DNA of 18,943 bases from an uncultured Oscillospiraceae bacterium. GTDB lineage: Bacteria; Bacillota; Clostridia; Oscillospirales; Oscillospiraceae. The stretch's first letter is position 1; each line of letters begins with the position of its first letter. The position numbers were made by a program, and so were the translations under genes. Shown piece after piece: positions 1-6,532 of the stretch. A model generated the notes under the pieces. It saw nothing but the letters and a program-made list of their open reading frames with translations, was not told the DNA's origin and did not search any database. The stretch lies in the NCBI GenBank assembly GCA_900754515.1, contig CAAEDD010000149.1:1-18943 (forward strand), given 5' to 3'.

Positions 1-31
1 ACTTGCAGCTCTTATTTCGGGCGTCTGCGGA

Positions 32-79
32 AATTGCGCCCTGCCTTTATCTGCCCCCGGCAGCGGCAGGGTCGCAATT
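32..79. repeat. Long imperfect hairpin (first of five in a row)
   Basis: Arms 32-45 and 65-79 pair over 14 bp (AATTGCG then CCCTGCC against GGCAGGG and CGCAATT) with one unpaired T at 72. The loop holds a second small stem, CTGCC (51-55) with GGCAG (59-63). It has no T-tract, so it is not a terminator. It may be part of the hairpin row that continues to 241, or the 3' structure of a transcript entering from the left. Confidence 0.55.
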
Positions 80-101
80 CTCGTGATACAATAATCCGCC
101 A

Positions 102-132
102 TCGAAAAGCCTTGAGCTTCAAGGCTTTTCGA
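102..132. repeat. Perfect 14-bp hairpin with TCGAAAAG arm
   Basis: Positions 102-115 pair perfectly with 119-132 across a 3-nt loop (GCT). The outer eight bases TCGAAAAG/CTTTTCGA recur as the arm of the hairpin at 181-209. No T-run follows. It is followed by AAGCGCAG (132-139), a word repeated at 174-181. Confidence 0.7.
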
Positions 133-140
133 AGCGCAGC

Positions 141-165
141 AGCATTTTGCCATGGGCAAAATGCT
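141..165. repeat. Perfect 11-bp palindromic hairpin
   Basis: Positions 141-151 (AGCATTTTGCC) pair with 155-165 across a 3-nt loop (ATG). It lies between two copies of AAGCGCAG. There is no T-tract after it, so a role as a plain terminator is unlikely. Confidence 0.7.
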
Positions 166-180
166 TGGCGGGAAAGCGCA

Positions 181-209
181 GTCGAAAAGTCACAACAGGA
201 CTTTTCGAC
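181..209. repeat. Perfect 11-bp hairpin sharing its arm with the 102-132 hairpin
   Basis: Positions 181-191 (GTCGAAAAGTC) pair with 199-209 across a 7-nt loop (ACAACAG). The TCGAAAAG arm is the same as in the hairpin at 102-132. This suggests a modular repeat built from related palindromes. Confidence 0.7.
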
Positions 210-215
210 AAGCTG

Positions 216-245
216 AAAGGCCGGGGCAACCCGGCCTTTTTAATT
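216..245 (+). terminator. Rho-independent terminator, rightward
   Basis: A 10-bp stem (216-225 with 230-239) with a GCAA tetraloop is followed by a run of five T on the plus strand. It would stop transcription entering from the left, beyond the window. Read leftward, only three T follow, so it is a weaker stop for the minus-strand gene at 265-513. Confidence 0.8.
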
Positions 246-264
246 TTCATATCTTACTGTTTTC

Positions 265-513
265 TCATGCAACCACAGAGGCTACCATATAGTCTATCTC
301 ATCCATGCACTGTTCTCCGGCAGGCATGAAGTTCAGTCCCAGTACCTGGAAAGAGTCGGCATCCACATATGCCTCGTATTTCTGCCAGTCGGTGCGAAAA
401 CTCACATAGAACAGTCCGTCCTGCTTCTCCACGGTGACCAGGTGGGCATCGGTTCTGGAAATGCCGGTCTCATTGAGGACGGCGGTAAGAGCAAATTCAT
501 ATCTGTTATTCAT
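265..513 (-). CDS. Small PepSY-like protein (82 aa), hypothetical
   Basis: This 82-residue protein is not firmly recognised. Its layout resembles a single PepSY-type unit: an N-terminal helix with ALTAVLNETGIS, a charged strand with VTVEKQDG, then YEAYVDADSFQVLG, which matches the family pattern of Y-x-x-x-V/I-D-A-x-(S/T)-x-x-V/I-L. PepSY domains are often inhibitory or protein-binding, but usually follow a signal peptide; this one has none and would be cytoplasmic. The C-terminal 25 residues are acidic and unassigned. The start is supported by GAAAGGAAAA about ten bases upstream of the ATG. It has its own leader with several inverted repeats and converges on the terminator at 216-245. The family assignment is by eye only; that it is a real gene is moderately likely. 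Confidence 0.55.
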   Translation of the reverse strand: MNNRYEFALTAVLNETGISRTDAHLVTVEKQDGLFYVSFRTDWQKYEAYVDADSFQVLGLNFMPAGEQCMDEIDYMVASVVA

Positions 514-536
514 AATTTAATTTTCCTTTCTTATTT

Positions 537-583
537 ATTGTGGAGACCACAATGGACTTATGGGCTTTGCTTTACGGGTCTCC
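537..583 (-). promoter_or_regulatory. Leader dyad with two mutually exclusive pairings
   Basis: A perfect 7-bp palindrome (ATTGTGG 537-543, CCACAAT 547-553, 3-bp centre) lies 24 bases before the start codon of the small gene at 265-513. Part of it (GGAGACC, 542-548) can instead pair with GGTCTCC at 577-583. The two pairings use the same bases and cannot coexist in RNA. It could be a protein operator or a folding switch. No promoter that would fix the transcript start was recognised. Confidence 0.4.
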
Positions 584-596
584 TTTGCTTTATGGG
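566..596. repeat. Tandem near-identical 13-bp direct repeats
   Basis: TTTGCTTTACGGG (566-578) and TTTGCTTTATGGG (584-596) differ at one position and are 18 bp apart. A third partial copy, TTATGGGCT, is at 558-566 (it matches 590-598). They lie in the leader of the small minus-strand gene. Function is unknown. Confidence 0.5.
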
Positions 597-621
597 CTAA
601 GAATACATGGTAATTCTAAGA

Positions 622-658
622 AGAAAATTAAATATAAAAATAACCAAGTTAATTTTCT
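622..658. repeat. Perfect 10-bp inverted repeat, AT-rich
   Basis: AGAAAATTAA (622-631) is matched by TTAATTTTCT (649-658) across a 17-bp AT-rich spacer. It sits upstream of the small gene at 265-513, where its promoter would be expected, so an operator is plausible. An AT-rich chance repeat is also possible. Confidence 0.4.
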
Positions 659-704
659 GTTCACACTGCCCTCTGACTGTCCTTGAGCCGTCGGGGCAAA
701 ATGT

Positions 705-741
705 GACCCGCCGCCCTACCGGCAGATAGGGACAGCGGGTC
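705..741 (-). terminator. Terminator-like hairpin at the end of the liv operon
   Basis: GACCCGC (705-711) pairs with GCGGGTC (735-741) and, inside, CCCTA (714-718) pairs with TAGGG (727-731), with a small asymmetric bulge between. Read on the minus strand it starts about 20 nt after the stop of the cytidylate-kinase-like gene and is followed by ACATTTTG, a short T-run. It is a likely but imperfect rho-independent terminator. Confidence 0.55.
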
Positions 742-760
742 TTGAGAGAAGGAGAGATAG

Positions 761-1384
761 CTATTTGATAAATCCCGGCAGCAGCCGGACAATTCTGTCC
801 ACGCAGCCCTCTTCACCAAGAGCCGCGGAGTCCAGGCTCAGATCATAGCCGGACACGTCACGCCATTCCTCGCCGGTATAATAGCGGTAATAGCTGGCCC
901 GGCGTTTATCTTCCAGACGGATATAGCGGCTTATCTCGCCGCTGGTCTTGGTGAGGGAGTAGGAGGCCACCCGCTCGTGGCGGGCCTCCAGCGGTGCGTG
1001 TATAAAAACTCTCAGCACATTCGGCATGTCATGGAGCAGGTAGTTCCCGCAGCGGCCCAGTATGATGCAGCTGCTGTTTGCCGCCAGATCCTTGATTATC
1101 TTGGCCTGAAAGCTGAAAAGATTCTTTGTGGAAATGAAGTCGTCGCTGTCTGGCGGAAGTATTTCCCCGGTATATACCTTCTCGGCTGTGGACAGCAGCT
1201 CCTTCAGACCGATACGCTCATCGGCGGCACCGAAGAGTCGCTCGTGTATGCCGCTTACTTCCGAGGCCTTGCGAAGCAGGTCTCTGTCGTAGTAAGGCAC
1301 CCCCAGGGCCTCCGACAGCTTTCTGGTGATATTATGGCCGCCGCTGCCGGTCTCACGGGCGACGGTGATAACGAATTTTTCCAT
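761..1384 (-). CDS. Cytidylate kinase-like family protein
   Basis: The 207-residue product has the look of the cytidylate-kinase-like P-loop family (the PF13189 group), which differs from housekeeping Cmk. The N-terminus is a strand followed by a glycine-rich loop, RETGSGGHNI (residues 10-19), in the place of Walker A, then ALGVPYYDRDLL. A central segment, IILGRCGNYLL, and an RVFIHAPLEARHERV strand-helix follow, as in nucleotide kinases. Substrate is unknown; members are often annotated as kinases without proof. The start has AAGGAGG eight bases upstream. It begins 24 bp after livF, with nothing but a ribosome site between, so it should be co-transcribed with the branched-chain amino acid transporter. 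This is an unexpected partner for a liv operon. Confidence 0.8.
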   Translation of the reverse strand: MEKFVITVARETGSGGHNITRKLSEALGVPYYDRDLLRKASEVSGIHERLFGAADERIGLKELLSTAEKVYTGEILPPDSDDFISTKNLFSFQAKIIKDLAANSSCIILGRCGNYLLHDMPNVLRVFIHAPLEARHERVASYSLTKTSGEISRYIRLEDKRRASYYRYYTGEEWRDVSGYDLSLDSAALGEEGCVDRIVRLLPGFIK

Positions 1385-1408
1385 ATCCCTGTCCTCCTTT
1401 TCCAGTGG

Positions 1409-2113
1409 CTATGCACCCAGGTAGGCCTTGCGGACCCGGTCGTCTTCAGCCAGGTCCGAAGCCTTGCCGCTCATGGCGATGCAGCCCGTCTCCAGCACAT
1501 AGGCCCTGTCGGAAATGGCAAGAGCCATTTTTGCGTTCTGTTCAACCAGCAGTATGGTTATGCCGCTGTCATGGAGCTGCTGTATTATTGAGAAGATCTC
1601 CTTTACCAGCAGGGGTGAAAGGCCCATGGAGGGCTCATCCATCAAAACTATCCTGGGGTCGGTCATAAGCGCTCTGCCGGTAGCCAGCATCTGCTGCTCG
1701 CCGCCGGAGAGGGTGCCTGCCAGCTGCCTCCAGCGTTCTTTGAGCCGGGGGAAGTGGGAATAGACCTTTTCCAGATTTTCGTTTATCTTCTTCTGATCTT
1801 TAAGGATATATGCGCCCATGCGCAGATTTTCTTCCACAGTCATGCGGGCAAACACATGCCGGCCTTCCGGCACATGGGCAAGGCCCATATTGATTATTCT
1901 GTGGGGCGAGGCCTTCTGCAGATCCTGCCCGTCCAGCGTTATCGTTCCGGAGGAAGCACTGATAAGGCCGGATATGGTGTGCAGAGTGGTAGTCTTTCCG
2001 GCGCCGTTTGCCCCTATAAGGGACACCAGCTCTCCCTCTCCCACAGTCAGTGAAACGCCCTTCAGGGCATGGATAGCCCCGTAAAAAACATTCAGATCCT
2101 TGATCTCCAGCAT
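1409..2113 (-). CDS. livF: Branched-chain amino acid ABC transporter ATP-binding protein LivF
   Basis: One of two ATPase subunits that power uptake of leucine, isoleucine and valine, or related substrates, at the cytoplasmic face of the membrane. The 234-residue length is typical of LivF. Walker A is GANGAGKT (34-41), the ABC signature LSGGEQQ (135-141) and Walker B IVLMDE (155-160); the LivF hallmark HVPEGRHVF lies at 80-88. The start is supported by AAGGAGGAAGAGCC directly upstream of the ATG. It follows livG by 12 bp in a tight operon. The exact substrate cannot be told from the ATPase. Confidence 0.96.
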   Translation of the reverse strand: MLEIKDLNVFYGAIHALKGVSLTVGEGELVSLIGANGAGKTTTLHTISGLISASSGTITLDGQDLQKASPHRIINMGLAHVPEGRHVFARMTVEENLRMGAYILKDQKKINENLEKVYSHFPRLKERWRQLAGTLSGGEQQMLATGRALMTDPRIVLMDEPSMGLSPLLVKEIFSIIQQLHDSGITILLVEQNAKMALAISDRAYVLETGCIAMSGKASDLAEDDRVRKAYLGA

Positions 2114-2125
2114 GGCTCTTCCTCC

Positions 2126-2896
2126 TTATTCACCCAGGTAAGCCGCTATGACTCTGGGATTGGCGGCGATCTCCTCCGGCAATCCGGAGGCTATGGTCTG
2201 GCCGTAGTCGATCACCTGTATCCGCTGGCAGATATTCATGACCAGGGACATGTCGTGCTCTATCAGCAGTATGGCCACGCCAAAGCGATTTCTTATGGTG
2301 TTGATGCACTCCAGCAGCTCCGCCGTCTCCGTGGGGTTCATGCCCGCCGCCGGTTCGTCCAGCAGCAAAAGCTTCATGTCCGTGGCCAGGGCCCTGGCTA
2401 TCTCCAGTTTTCTCTGGCGGCCATAGGGGAGACTGGAAGCCAGCACATCCGCCTTGTCTGCAAGGCCGCAGATGTCCAGCAGTTCCATGGCTCTGTCCGT
2501 GAGCTTTTTCTCCGTCTCCCAGAATTTTCTGGTGCGGAAACTTGCGTGAAAGAGATTATAGTCCACATCCTTGGTAAAGGCGGCCTTGACGTTTTCAATA
2601 ACAGTCATGTTGCGAAACAGCCGGATATTCTGGAAGGTACGGGCAACTCCCGCCGCCACGAACTGATAGGTCTTTTTCCCATTAAGGGGCTGGCCGTCAA
2701 GGATAACGGTACCCTCGGTGGGAGCATACACGCCGGTGAGCAGGTTGAAGACCGTTGTCTTTCCCGCGCCGTTGGGGCCTATGAGTCCCACCAGCTCTCC
2801 GGGATATATCTTTATATTGAAGTCATTGACAGCCTTCAGGCCGCCGAAACTGATGCCCAACTTTCTGGTCTCAAGCACAGGAGTTTTTTCAGCCAT
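2126..2896 (-). CDS. livG: Branched-chain amino acid ABC transporter ATP-binding protein LivG
   Basis: The second ATPase subunit of the transporter, 256 residues, the usual LivG size. Walker A is GPNGAGKT (40-47), the LivG-type signature LPYGRQRKLEIARAL (156-170) and Walker B LLLLDE (176-181), followed by PAAGMNPTE and IEHDMSLVM. The typical C-terminus ending AAYLGE is intact. The start codon overlaps the 3' end of livM by eight bases (ATGGCTGA), which points to translational coupling. The signature has P in place of the commoner S (LSYG); this is a minor variation. Confidence 0.96.
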   Translation of the reverse strand: MAEKTPVLETRKLGISFGGLKAVNDFNIKIYPGELVGLIGPNGAGKTTVFNLLTGVYAPTEGTVILDGQPLNGKKTYQFVAAGVARTFQNIRLFRNMTVIENVKAAFTKDVDYNLFHASFRTRKFWETEKKLTDRAMELLDICGLADKADVLASSLPYGRQRKLEIARALATDMKLLLLDEPAAGMNPTETAELLECINTIRNRFGVAILLIEHDMSLVMNICQRIQVIDYGQTIASGLPEEIAANPRVIAAYLGE

Positions 2897-4043
2897 TGCT
2901 CTTTGCCTCCTTCCGCTCCGCCTTGGCGGCGGCTCTGCGTTCCAGAGCAGCCTTCAGGTCCTTTTTCAGATTGATGAGGGAGAACTCATAGCTTCCGAAG
3001 ATGCCCCTGGGCCTGAACATGATCACTACGATCAGCACTATGGCATAGACCAGCATGGGGTACTGGAATACCGCCTGCACCGCCGCAGGCAGCGAGCTCA
3101 CCCAGCTTCCGTTCTTTATCTGATAGTTTATAAAGAACATTATCACTGCCGCCGTCACCGAGCCGGTGATGGAGCCCATGCCTCCCAGAACCACCATAAC
3201 CACTATGAAGGTGGAGTTGAGTATGCCGCCGTTGGTGAAGGCAAATGAGGAGGTGGACAATGTGGCGTTTGCGCAGCTGTACAGTGCTCCGGCCACTCCG
3301 GCAAAGAAGGCGGAATAAGCAAAGGTCAGGACTTTATAATAGGAGGTGTTTATGCCGGAGGCTGCGGCGGCTATCTCGTCGTCCCTGATGGCCCTGATGG
3401 CCCGGCCATATTTGGAGCGCACGAACATGAACATCAGCGTGACACTGATTATGGTCACCAGCAGCGCCGCCCACAAAAATTCCACCTTGCTCTTAGTGCC
3501 GAAGCCCAGTCCGTTTTTATACAGCGAGGCTGCCGCGGAGCCTTGGGCCAGGCCGTCCTGACCGCAGAAAGGCAGGTTGTTTATAACGTTTATGATTATC
3601 ATGCCGAAGCCCAGAGTGATTATGGCCAGGTAGTCCCCCTTCAGGCGCAGGGCGGGTATGCCCACCAGCAGGCCTATAAGGGCCGAGAGTATACCGGCGG
3701 CAAGCACGCAGGCAAAAAGTACCAGTATGAACACCGCTCCCTCTTTGTCCTTAAAGAGCTCCGCTCTCTCGCAGGCCAGGCTCAGCAGGGCGGCGGTGTA
3801 GGCACCAACTGCCATAAAGCCGCAGTGCCCCAGGGACAGCTGTCCCAAAAAGCCCAGCACCAGATTCAGGGAAGCCGCCAGTATCATCAGATAGCAGCAC
3901 TGCCATATGCTTGGCACAAGCACCAGCTTGAAGTTGCCCTCTCCGCCCAAAGCGGCAGTCACCAGCTGGGCGGCAGTAAACAGCAGAACAATTATTATAG
4001 TGTTGAGCAGGTAGCCCTGCCCGGTCCTTCCCAGCTTTTTCAT
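2889..4043 (-). CDS. livM: Branched-chain amino acid ABC transporter permease LivM
   Basis: One of two membrane permeases of the transporter. The 384-residue protein has a hydrophobic N-terminal helix (about 11-30), the LivM/LivH hallmark GQLSLGHCGFMAVGAY (67-82), further membrane segments, and a cytoplasmic loop with RAIRDDEIAAAASGIN that docks to the ATPases. The last 28 residues are a charged, Ala/Lys/Glu-rich tail that probably stays in the cytoplasm. The ATG overlaps the livH stop in an ATGA junction, and GTGAAAAGG just upstream serves as a ribosome site. It is slightly longer than many family members because of the C-terminal tail. Confidence 0.95.
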   Translation of the reverse strand: MKKLGRTGQGYLLNTIIIVLLFTAAQLVTAALGGEGNFKLVLVPSIWQCCYLMILAASLNLVLGFLGQLSLGHCGFMAVGAYTAALLSLACERAELFKDKEGAVFILVLFACVLAAGILSALIGLLVGIPALRLKGDYLAIITLGFGMIIINVINNLPFCGQDGLAQGSAAASLYKNGLGFGTKSKVEFLWAALLVTIISVTLMFMFVRSKYGRAIRAIRDDEIAAAASGINTSYYKVLTFAYSAFFAGVAGALYSCANATLSTSSFAFTNGGILNSTFIVVMVVLGGMGSITGSVTAAVIMFFINYQIKNGSWVSSLPAAVQAVFQYPMLVYAIVLIVVIMFRPRGIFGSYEFSLINLKKDLKAALERRAAAKAERKEAKSNG

Positions 4044-4936
4044 ACCTTTTCACCCACATTCTTTCCCATTATTCCTGCAGGCTTCAGCACCAGAACAATG
4101 ATAAGGATAAGAAACACAAAGGTGTCCGCCATGCTGGAGGATATGTAACTGGTAGTAAAGGACTCTACCAGCCCGATAACAATTCCGCCCAGCACTGCGC
4201 CGGGAATGATGCCTATGCCTCCCAGCACTGCGGAGACGAAGGCCTTCAGGCCCAGCAGAGAGCCCATGGTGGTGTATATTCTGGGATACTGGGCCATGTA
4301 CATCAGTGCCGCCACGGCGGCAAGACCCGAGCCGATGGCAAAGGTCAGGAGTATGGTGTTGTTCACGTTGATTCCCATAAGGGTGGCCGCAGCCTTATCC
4401 TCTGCCACACAGCGCATGGCCCGGCCCATACGGGTACGCTGAGTGAACCAATAGAGCAGCAGCATCACAACAGCGCTGATTATTATGGTAAATATCGTGG
4501 TATATTCCATGGTGACACTGCCAATCTCAATGCCGCCGGGGGCAAAGATCTGGCTTGCCACCTTGGGGTTTGGGCCTATGGCCGGGATAGCCTGAGCCAG
4601 GTTCTCAAGAAAAAGACTCATGGCAATTGCAGTTATAAGGGCGGTCATGTTGTTGCCCTTCTTTCTCACCGGCCTGTATGCAATAAGCTCTGTGCCCATA
4701 CCCACCAGGGCGCATACCACCGCAGCGGCGGCAACCGCCGCCCAGGCGGGCAGCCCCAGGGCCAGGGCAACAGGAACTGTAAATATCATAGTATAGCCGC
4801 CCACCATGATGAAATCGCCGTGGGCGAAGTTTATAAGTCGGATAATGCCGTAGACCATGGTATAACCCAGAGCTACAAGGGCATAAACACTGCCCAGCCT
4901 TATGCCCACTATCAGGGTCTGGATAAATGTACTCAT
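4040..4936 (-). CDS. livH: Branched-chain amino acid ABC transporter permease LivH
   Basis: The second permease, 298 residues from the chosen start, the normal LivH size. The signature IIRLINFAHGDFIMVGG (31-47) is intact, and about eight membrane segments follow, with the ATPase-docking loop MRCVAEDKAAATLMGIN in the middle. A longer frame opens at 4975, but the ATG at 4936 has GAGAGGGGAG about eight bases upstream and gives the family's usual N-terminus (MSTFIQTL), so it was preferred. The longer start would place codons inside the intercistronic hairpin at 4965-4987. It overlaps livM by four bases. Confidence 0.95.
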   Translation of the reverse strand: MSTFIQTLIVGIRLGSVYALVALGYTMVYGIIRLINFAHGDFIMVGGYTMIFTVPVALALGLPAWAAVAAAAVVCALVGMGTELIAYRPVRKKGNNMTALITAIAMSLFLENLAQAIPAIGPNPKVASQIFAPGGIEIGSVTMEYTTIFTIIISAVVMLLLYWFTQRTRMGRAMRCVAEDKAAATLMGINVNNTILLTFAIGSGLAAVAALMYMAQYPRIYTTMGSLLGLKAFVSAVLGGIGIIPGAVLGGIVIGLVESFTTSYISSSMADTFVFLILIIVLVLKPAGIMGKNVGEKV

Positions 4937-4964
4937 GGTGTCTCTCCCCTCTCTTTTTGGCTTT

Positions 4965-4987
4965 GGGCGGCTCATATAGAGCCGCCC
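4965..4987 (-). promoter_or_regulatory. Intercistronic hairpin between livJ and livH
   Basis: A perfect 9-bp GC-rich stem (4965-4973 with 4979-4987) with an ATATA loop lies between the livJ stop and the livH start. On the minus strand it is followed by AAAGCCAAAAAG, not T, so it should not terminate. It fits a 3' stabiliser or processing element that lets the binding protein be made in excess over the permeases. Confidence 0.6.
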
Positions 4988-5012
4988 GTCAAATACGCTT
5001 GGAACTCAGGGT

Positions 5013-6221
5013 TTATTCAAGATCGCTGGCCTGCATTACTTCAACCAGCTCGGTGACGACTTTGTCGCCGCCATCGGCAAAGGAAATTATGGCAGCGCCC
5101 TTAATGGGGGTGCCGGTGCTGTCCAGAGAGAAGCTGCCGGTGACGCAGTCATATACGGCGCTGGTGTCTGCCAGAGCGTCACGGACGGCAGAGGGCTCGG
5201 CGGAGCCTGCCGCCTCTATAGCGGCCTTGTACATGTAAACGCAGTCATAGCCGGTGGCGCCGAAAGCGCTGGGTGTAGTGCCGAACTTTTCCTCATAGGC
5301 GGTAACAAAGGACTGCACCTTCTCGGAAGTATCACCGGGATAGTAGTGGTTGGTCCAGTAGATATCGTTGAAAGCGGACAGGTCTGCGCCTTCCACAACA
5401 TAGTCGGGAACACCGTCATAACCGTCGGCGCCCATGATTATGCCTTCATAACCTGCGGCACGGGCCTGGGGCACCACATAAGGTCCGATAACATCGTAAT
5501 AGAAGGGGGCATATACCAGGTCAACTCCTGCGCTGACCATGGCTGCAAACTGGTTGGTAAAGTCCTGAACATCCATGGATGCGGTGGACTCGGCTGCCGC
5601 CACTTCCACGCCGTACTTCTCGCAGGCAGCGGAGAAGGAATCGTAAAGGCCCTTGGAGTAGACGTCAGCGGCACAGTAGACAACGCCAACCTTTTCACAG
5701 CCGGACTTCTTGGCATAGGCTGCGGCGATGGCGCCCTGGAAGCTGTCGGCATAGCAGGCACGGAAGATGTAGTCATCCTCGGTGGTCAGGGAGTCGGCAG
5801 TGGCCGTGGGAGAGAGCAGGCATATCTCCTCCTCGTTGGCAGCGTCGGTAATAGCGGAGGTGCAGCCGGAGGTTGCCGAACCGATTATCAGGCCCACGCC
5901 CTGAGCTACCAGTGAGTTAAAGGCATTGAGGCACTCGGTGGGGTCGCCCTGGTCATCGGTGGTGATTATCTGGACTTCACGGCCCAGGATGCCGCCGGCG
6001 GCATTTATCTCTTCAACTGCCAGCTCCACGCCGGTGGTGACGCCGATGCCGTAGGCAGCAAGTCCGCCGGTGTTGGGGGAGATGGTTCCGATGATTATTG
6101 GATCGCTGCTCTCCTCTGCGCCGTCCTCTGCAGCGCTCTCCTGAGTATCGGAGCTTCCGCCGCAGGCGGCCAGAGACAGCACCATACACAGGGCTAAAAG
6201 AATACTCAAATACTTTTTCAT
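5013..6221 (-). CDS. livJ: Branched-chain amino acid ABC transporter substrate-binding lipoprotein
   Basis: The extracellular binding protein that captures the amino acid and delivers it to the LivHM permeases. The 402-residue chain starts with a lipoprotein signal: MKKYLSILLALCMVLSL followed by AAC, with the lipidated cysteine at residue 20. A Ser/Glu-rich linker leads into the ligand-binding fold, with the family pattern IIIGTISPNTGGLAAYG, GVELAVEEINAAGGILG and TTDDQGDP. An in-frame ATG at 6242 exists, but AGGAGG lies eight bases before the ATG at 6221 and this start gives a proper signal peptide. It is first in the operon, with its own strong promoter. The family also includes transporters of other ligands, so BCAA specificity is inferred from context. 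Confidence 0.93.
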   Translation of the reverse strand: MKKYLSILLALCMVLSLAACGGSSDTQESAAEDGAEESSDPIIIGTISPNTGGLAAYGIGVTTGVELAVEEINAAGGILGREVQIITTDDQGDPTECLNAFNSLVAQGVGLIIGSATSGCTSAITDAANEEEICLLSPTATADSLTTEDDYIFRACYADSFQGAIAAAYAKKSGCEKVGVVYCAADVYSKGLYDSFSAACEKYGVEVAAAESTASMDVQDFTNQFAAMVSAGVDLVYAPFYYDVIGPYVVPQARAAGYEGIIMGADGYDGVPDYVVEGADLSAFNDIYWTNHYYPGDTSEKVQSFVTAYEEKFGTTPSAFGATGYDCVYMYKAAIEAAGSAEPSAVRDALADTSAVYDCVTGSFSLDSTGTPIKGAAIISFADGGDKVVTELVEVMQASDLE

Positions 6222-6251
6222 TTCGCTTTCCTCCTGTTTCATTTTCTTCGC

Positions 6252-6302
6252 CTGTTTTTATAAACAGAAAAGGACGCGAGGTATCTCCTACCTCGCGTCC
6301 TT
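6252..6302 (-). terminator. Terminator-like hairpin in the livJ leader
   Basis: A perfect 14-bp stem (6270-6283 with 6289-6302, loop of five) is followed on the minus strand by a T-rich stretch (CTTTTCTGTTT), then by a small stem CTGTTT/AAACAG (6252-6267). It begins within about ten bases of the predicted livJ transcript start and ends about 50 bases before the start codon. It can act as an attenuator or as a 5' RNA-protecting hairpin. The apical loop reads GGAGA on the RNA. No T-box or known riboswitch core was seen. Confidence 0.6.
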
Positions 6303-6314
6303 GCGATGTGCATG

Positions 6315-6343
6315 ATTATAGTCAGGCTCAAGGCTTTTGTCAA
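6315..6343 (-). promoter_or_regulatory. Consensus sigma-A promoter of the liv operon
   Basis: On the minus strand TTGACA (6338-6343), a 17-bp spacer and TATAAT (6315-6320) match the consensus at every position. AT-rich DNA lies just upstream of the -35. The transcript should start near 6307-6309, immediately before the leader hairpin. The spacer region resembles that of the argG promoter. Confidence 0.9.
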
Positions 6344-6451
6344 TATTTTCAAACCTTCCGATTTTTCCATACATCCACTACAAATTTTCATGTCTGACAT
6401 TTCGTAGATAATTCACAAGCGAGCTATGCGTTTTTACCGCATAATGACCAT

Positions 6452-6489
6452 AAAACCGGCCGTTTGTCAAAAGACAAACAGCCGGTTTT
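6452..6489 (-). terminator. Hairpin terminator downstream of isocitrate dehydrogenase
   Basis: AAAACCGGC (6452-6460) pairs with GCCGGTTTT (6481-6489) and GTTTGTC (6462-6468) with GACAAAC (6473-6479), with a single C/A mismatch between. The minus strand exits with a TTTT run 44 bases after the IDH stop. It is nearly symmetric, so it could stop transcription both ways and insulate the liv promoter. The rest of 6303-6532 holds only the liv promoter and a small ATGCG/CGCAT stem (6426-6442). Confidence 0.75.
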
Positions 6490-6532
6490 ATGCTTTTTAA
6501 CGGGATTTTTACACATGTGGAATTTGACGAAG

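Noticed and set aside
34..216. 60-codon plus-strand open frame over the hairpin row.
   Set aside because: It runs through four palindromic stems, has no ribosome site and no recognisable sequence; the base pattern is explained by the hairpins.
2069..2974. Plus-strand open frame of 301 codons opposite livG and its flanks.
   Set aside because: livG is unambiguous on the other strand with all ABC motifs; the plus-strand product has no domain pattern.
6252..6460. T-box leader for the liv operon.
   Set aside because: No T-box sequence (GGGTGG-type motif), no specifier stem, and the predicted start leaves under 100 nt of leader, too short for a T-box.
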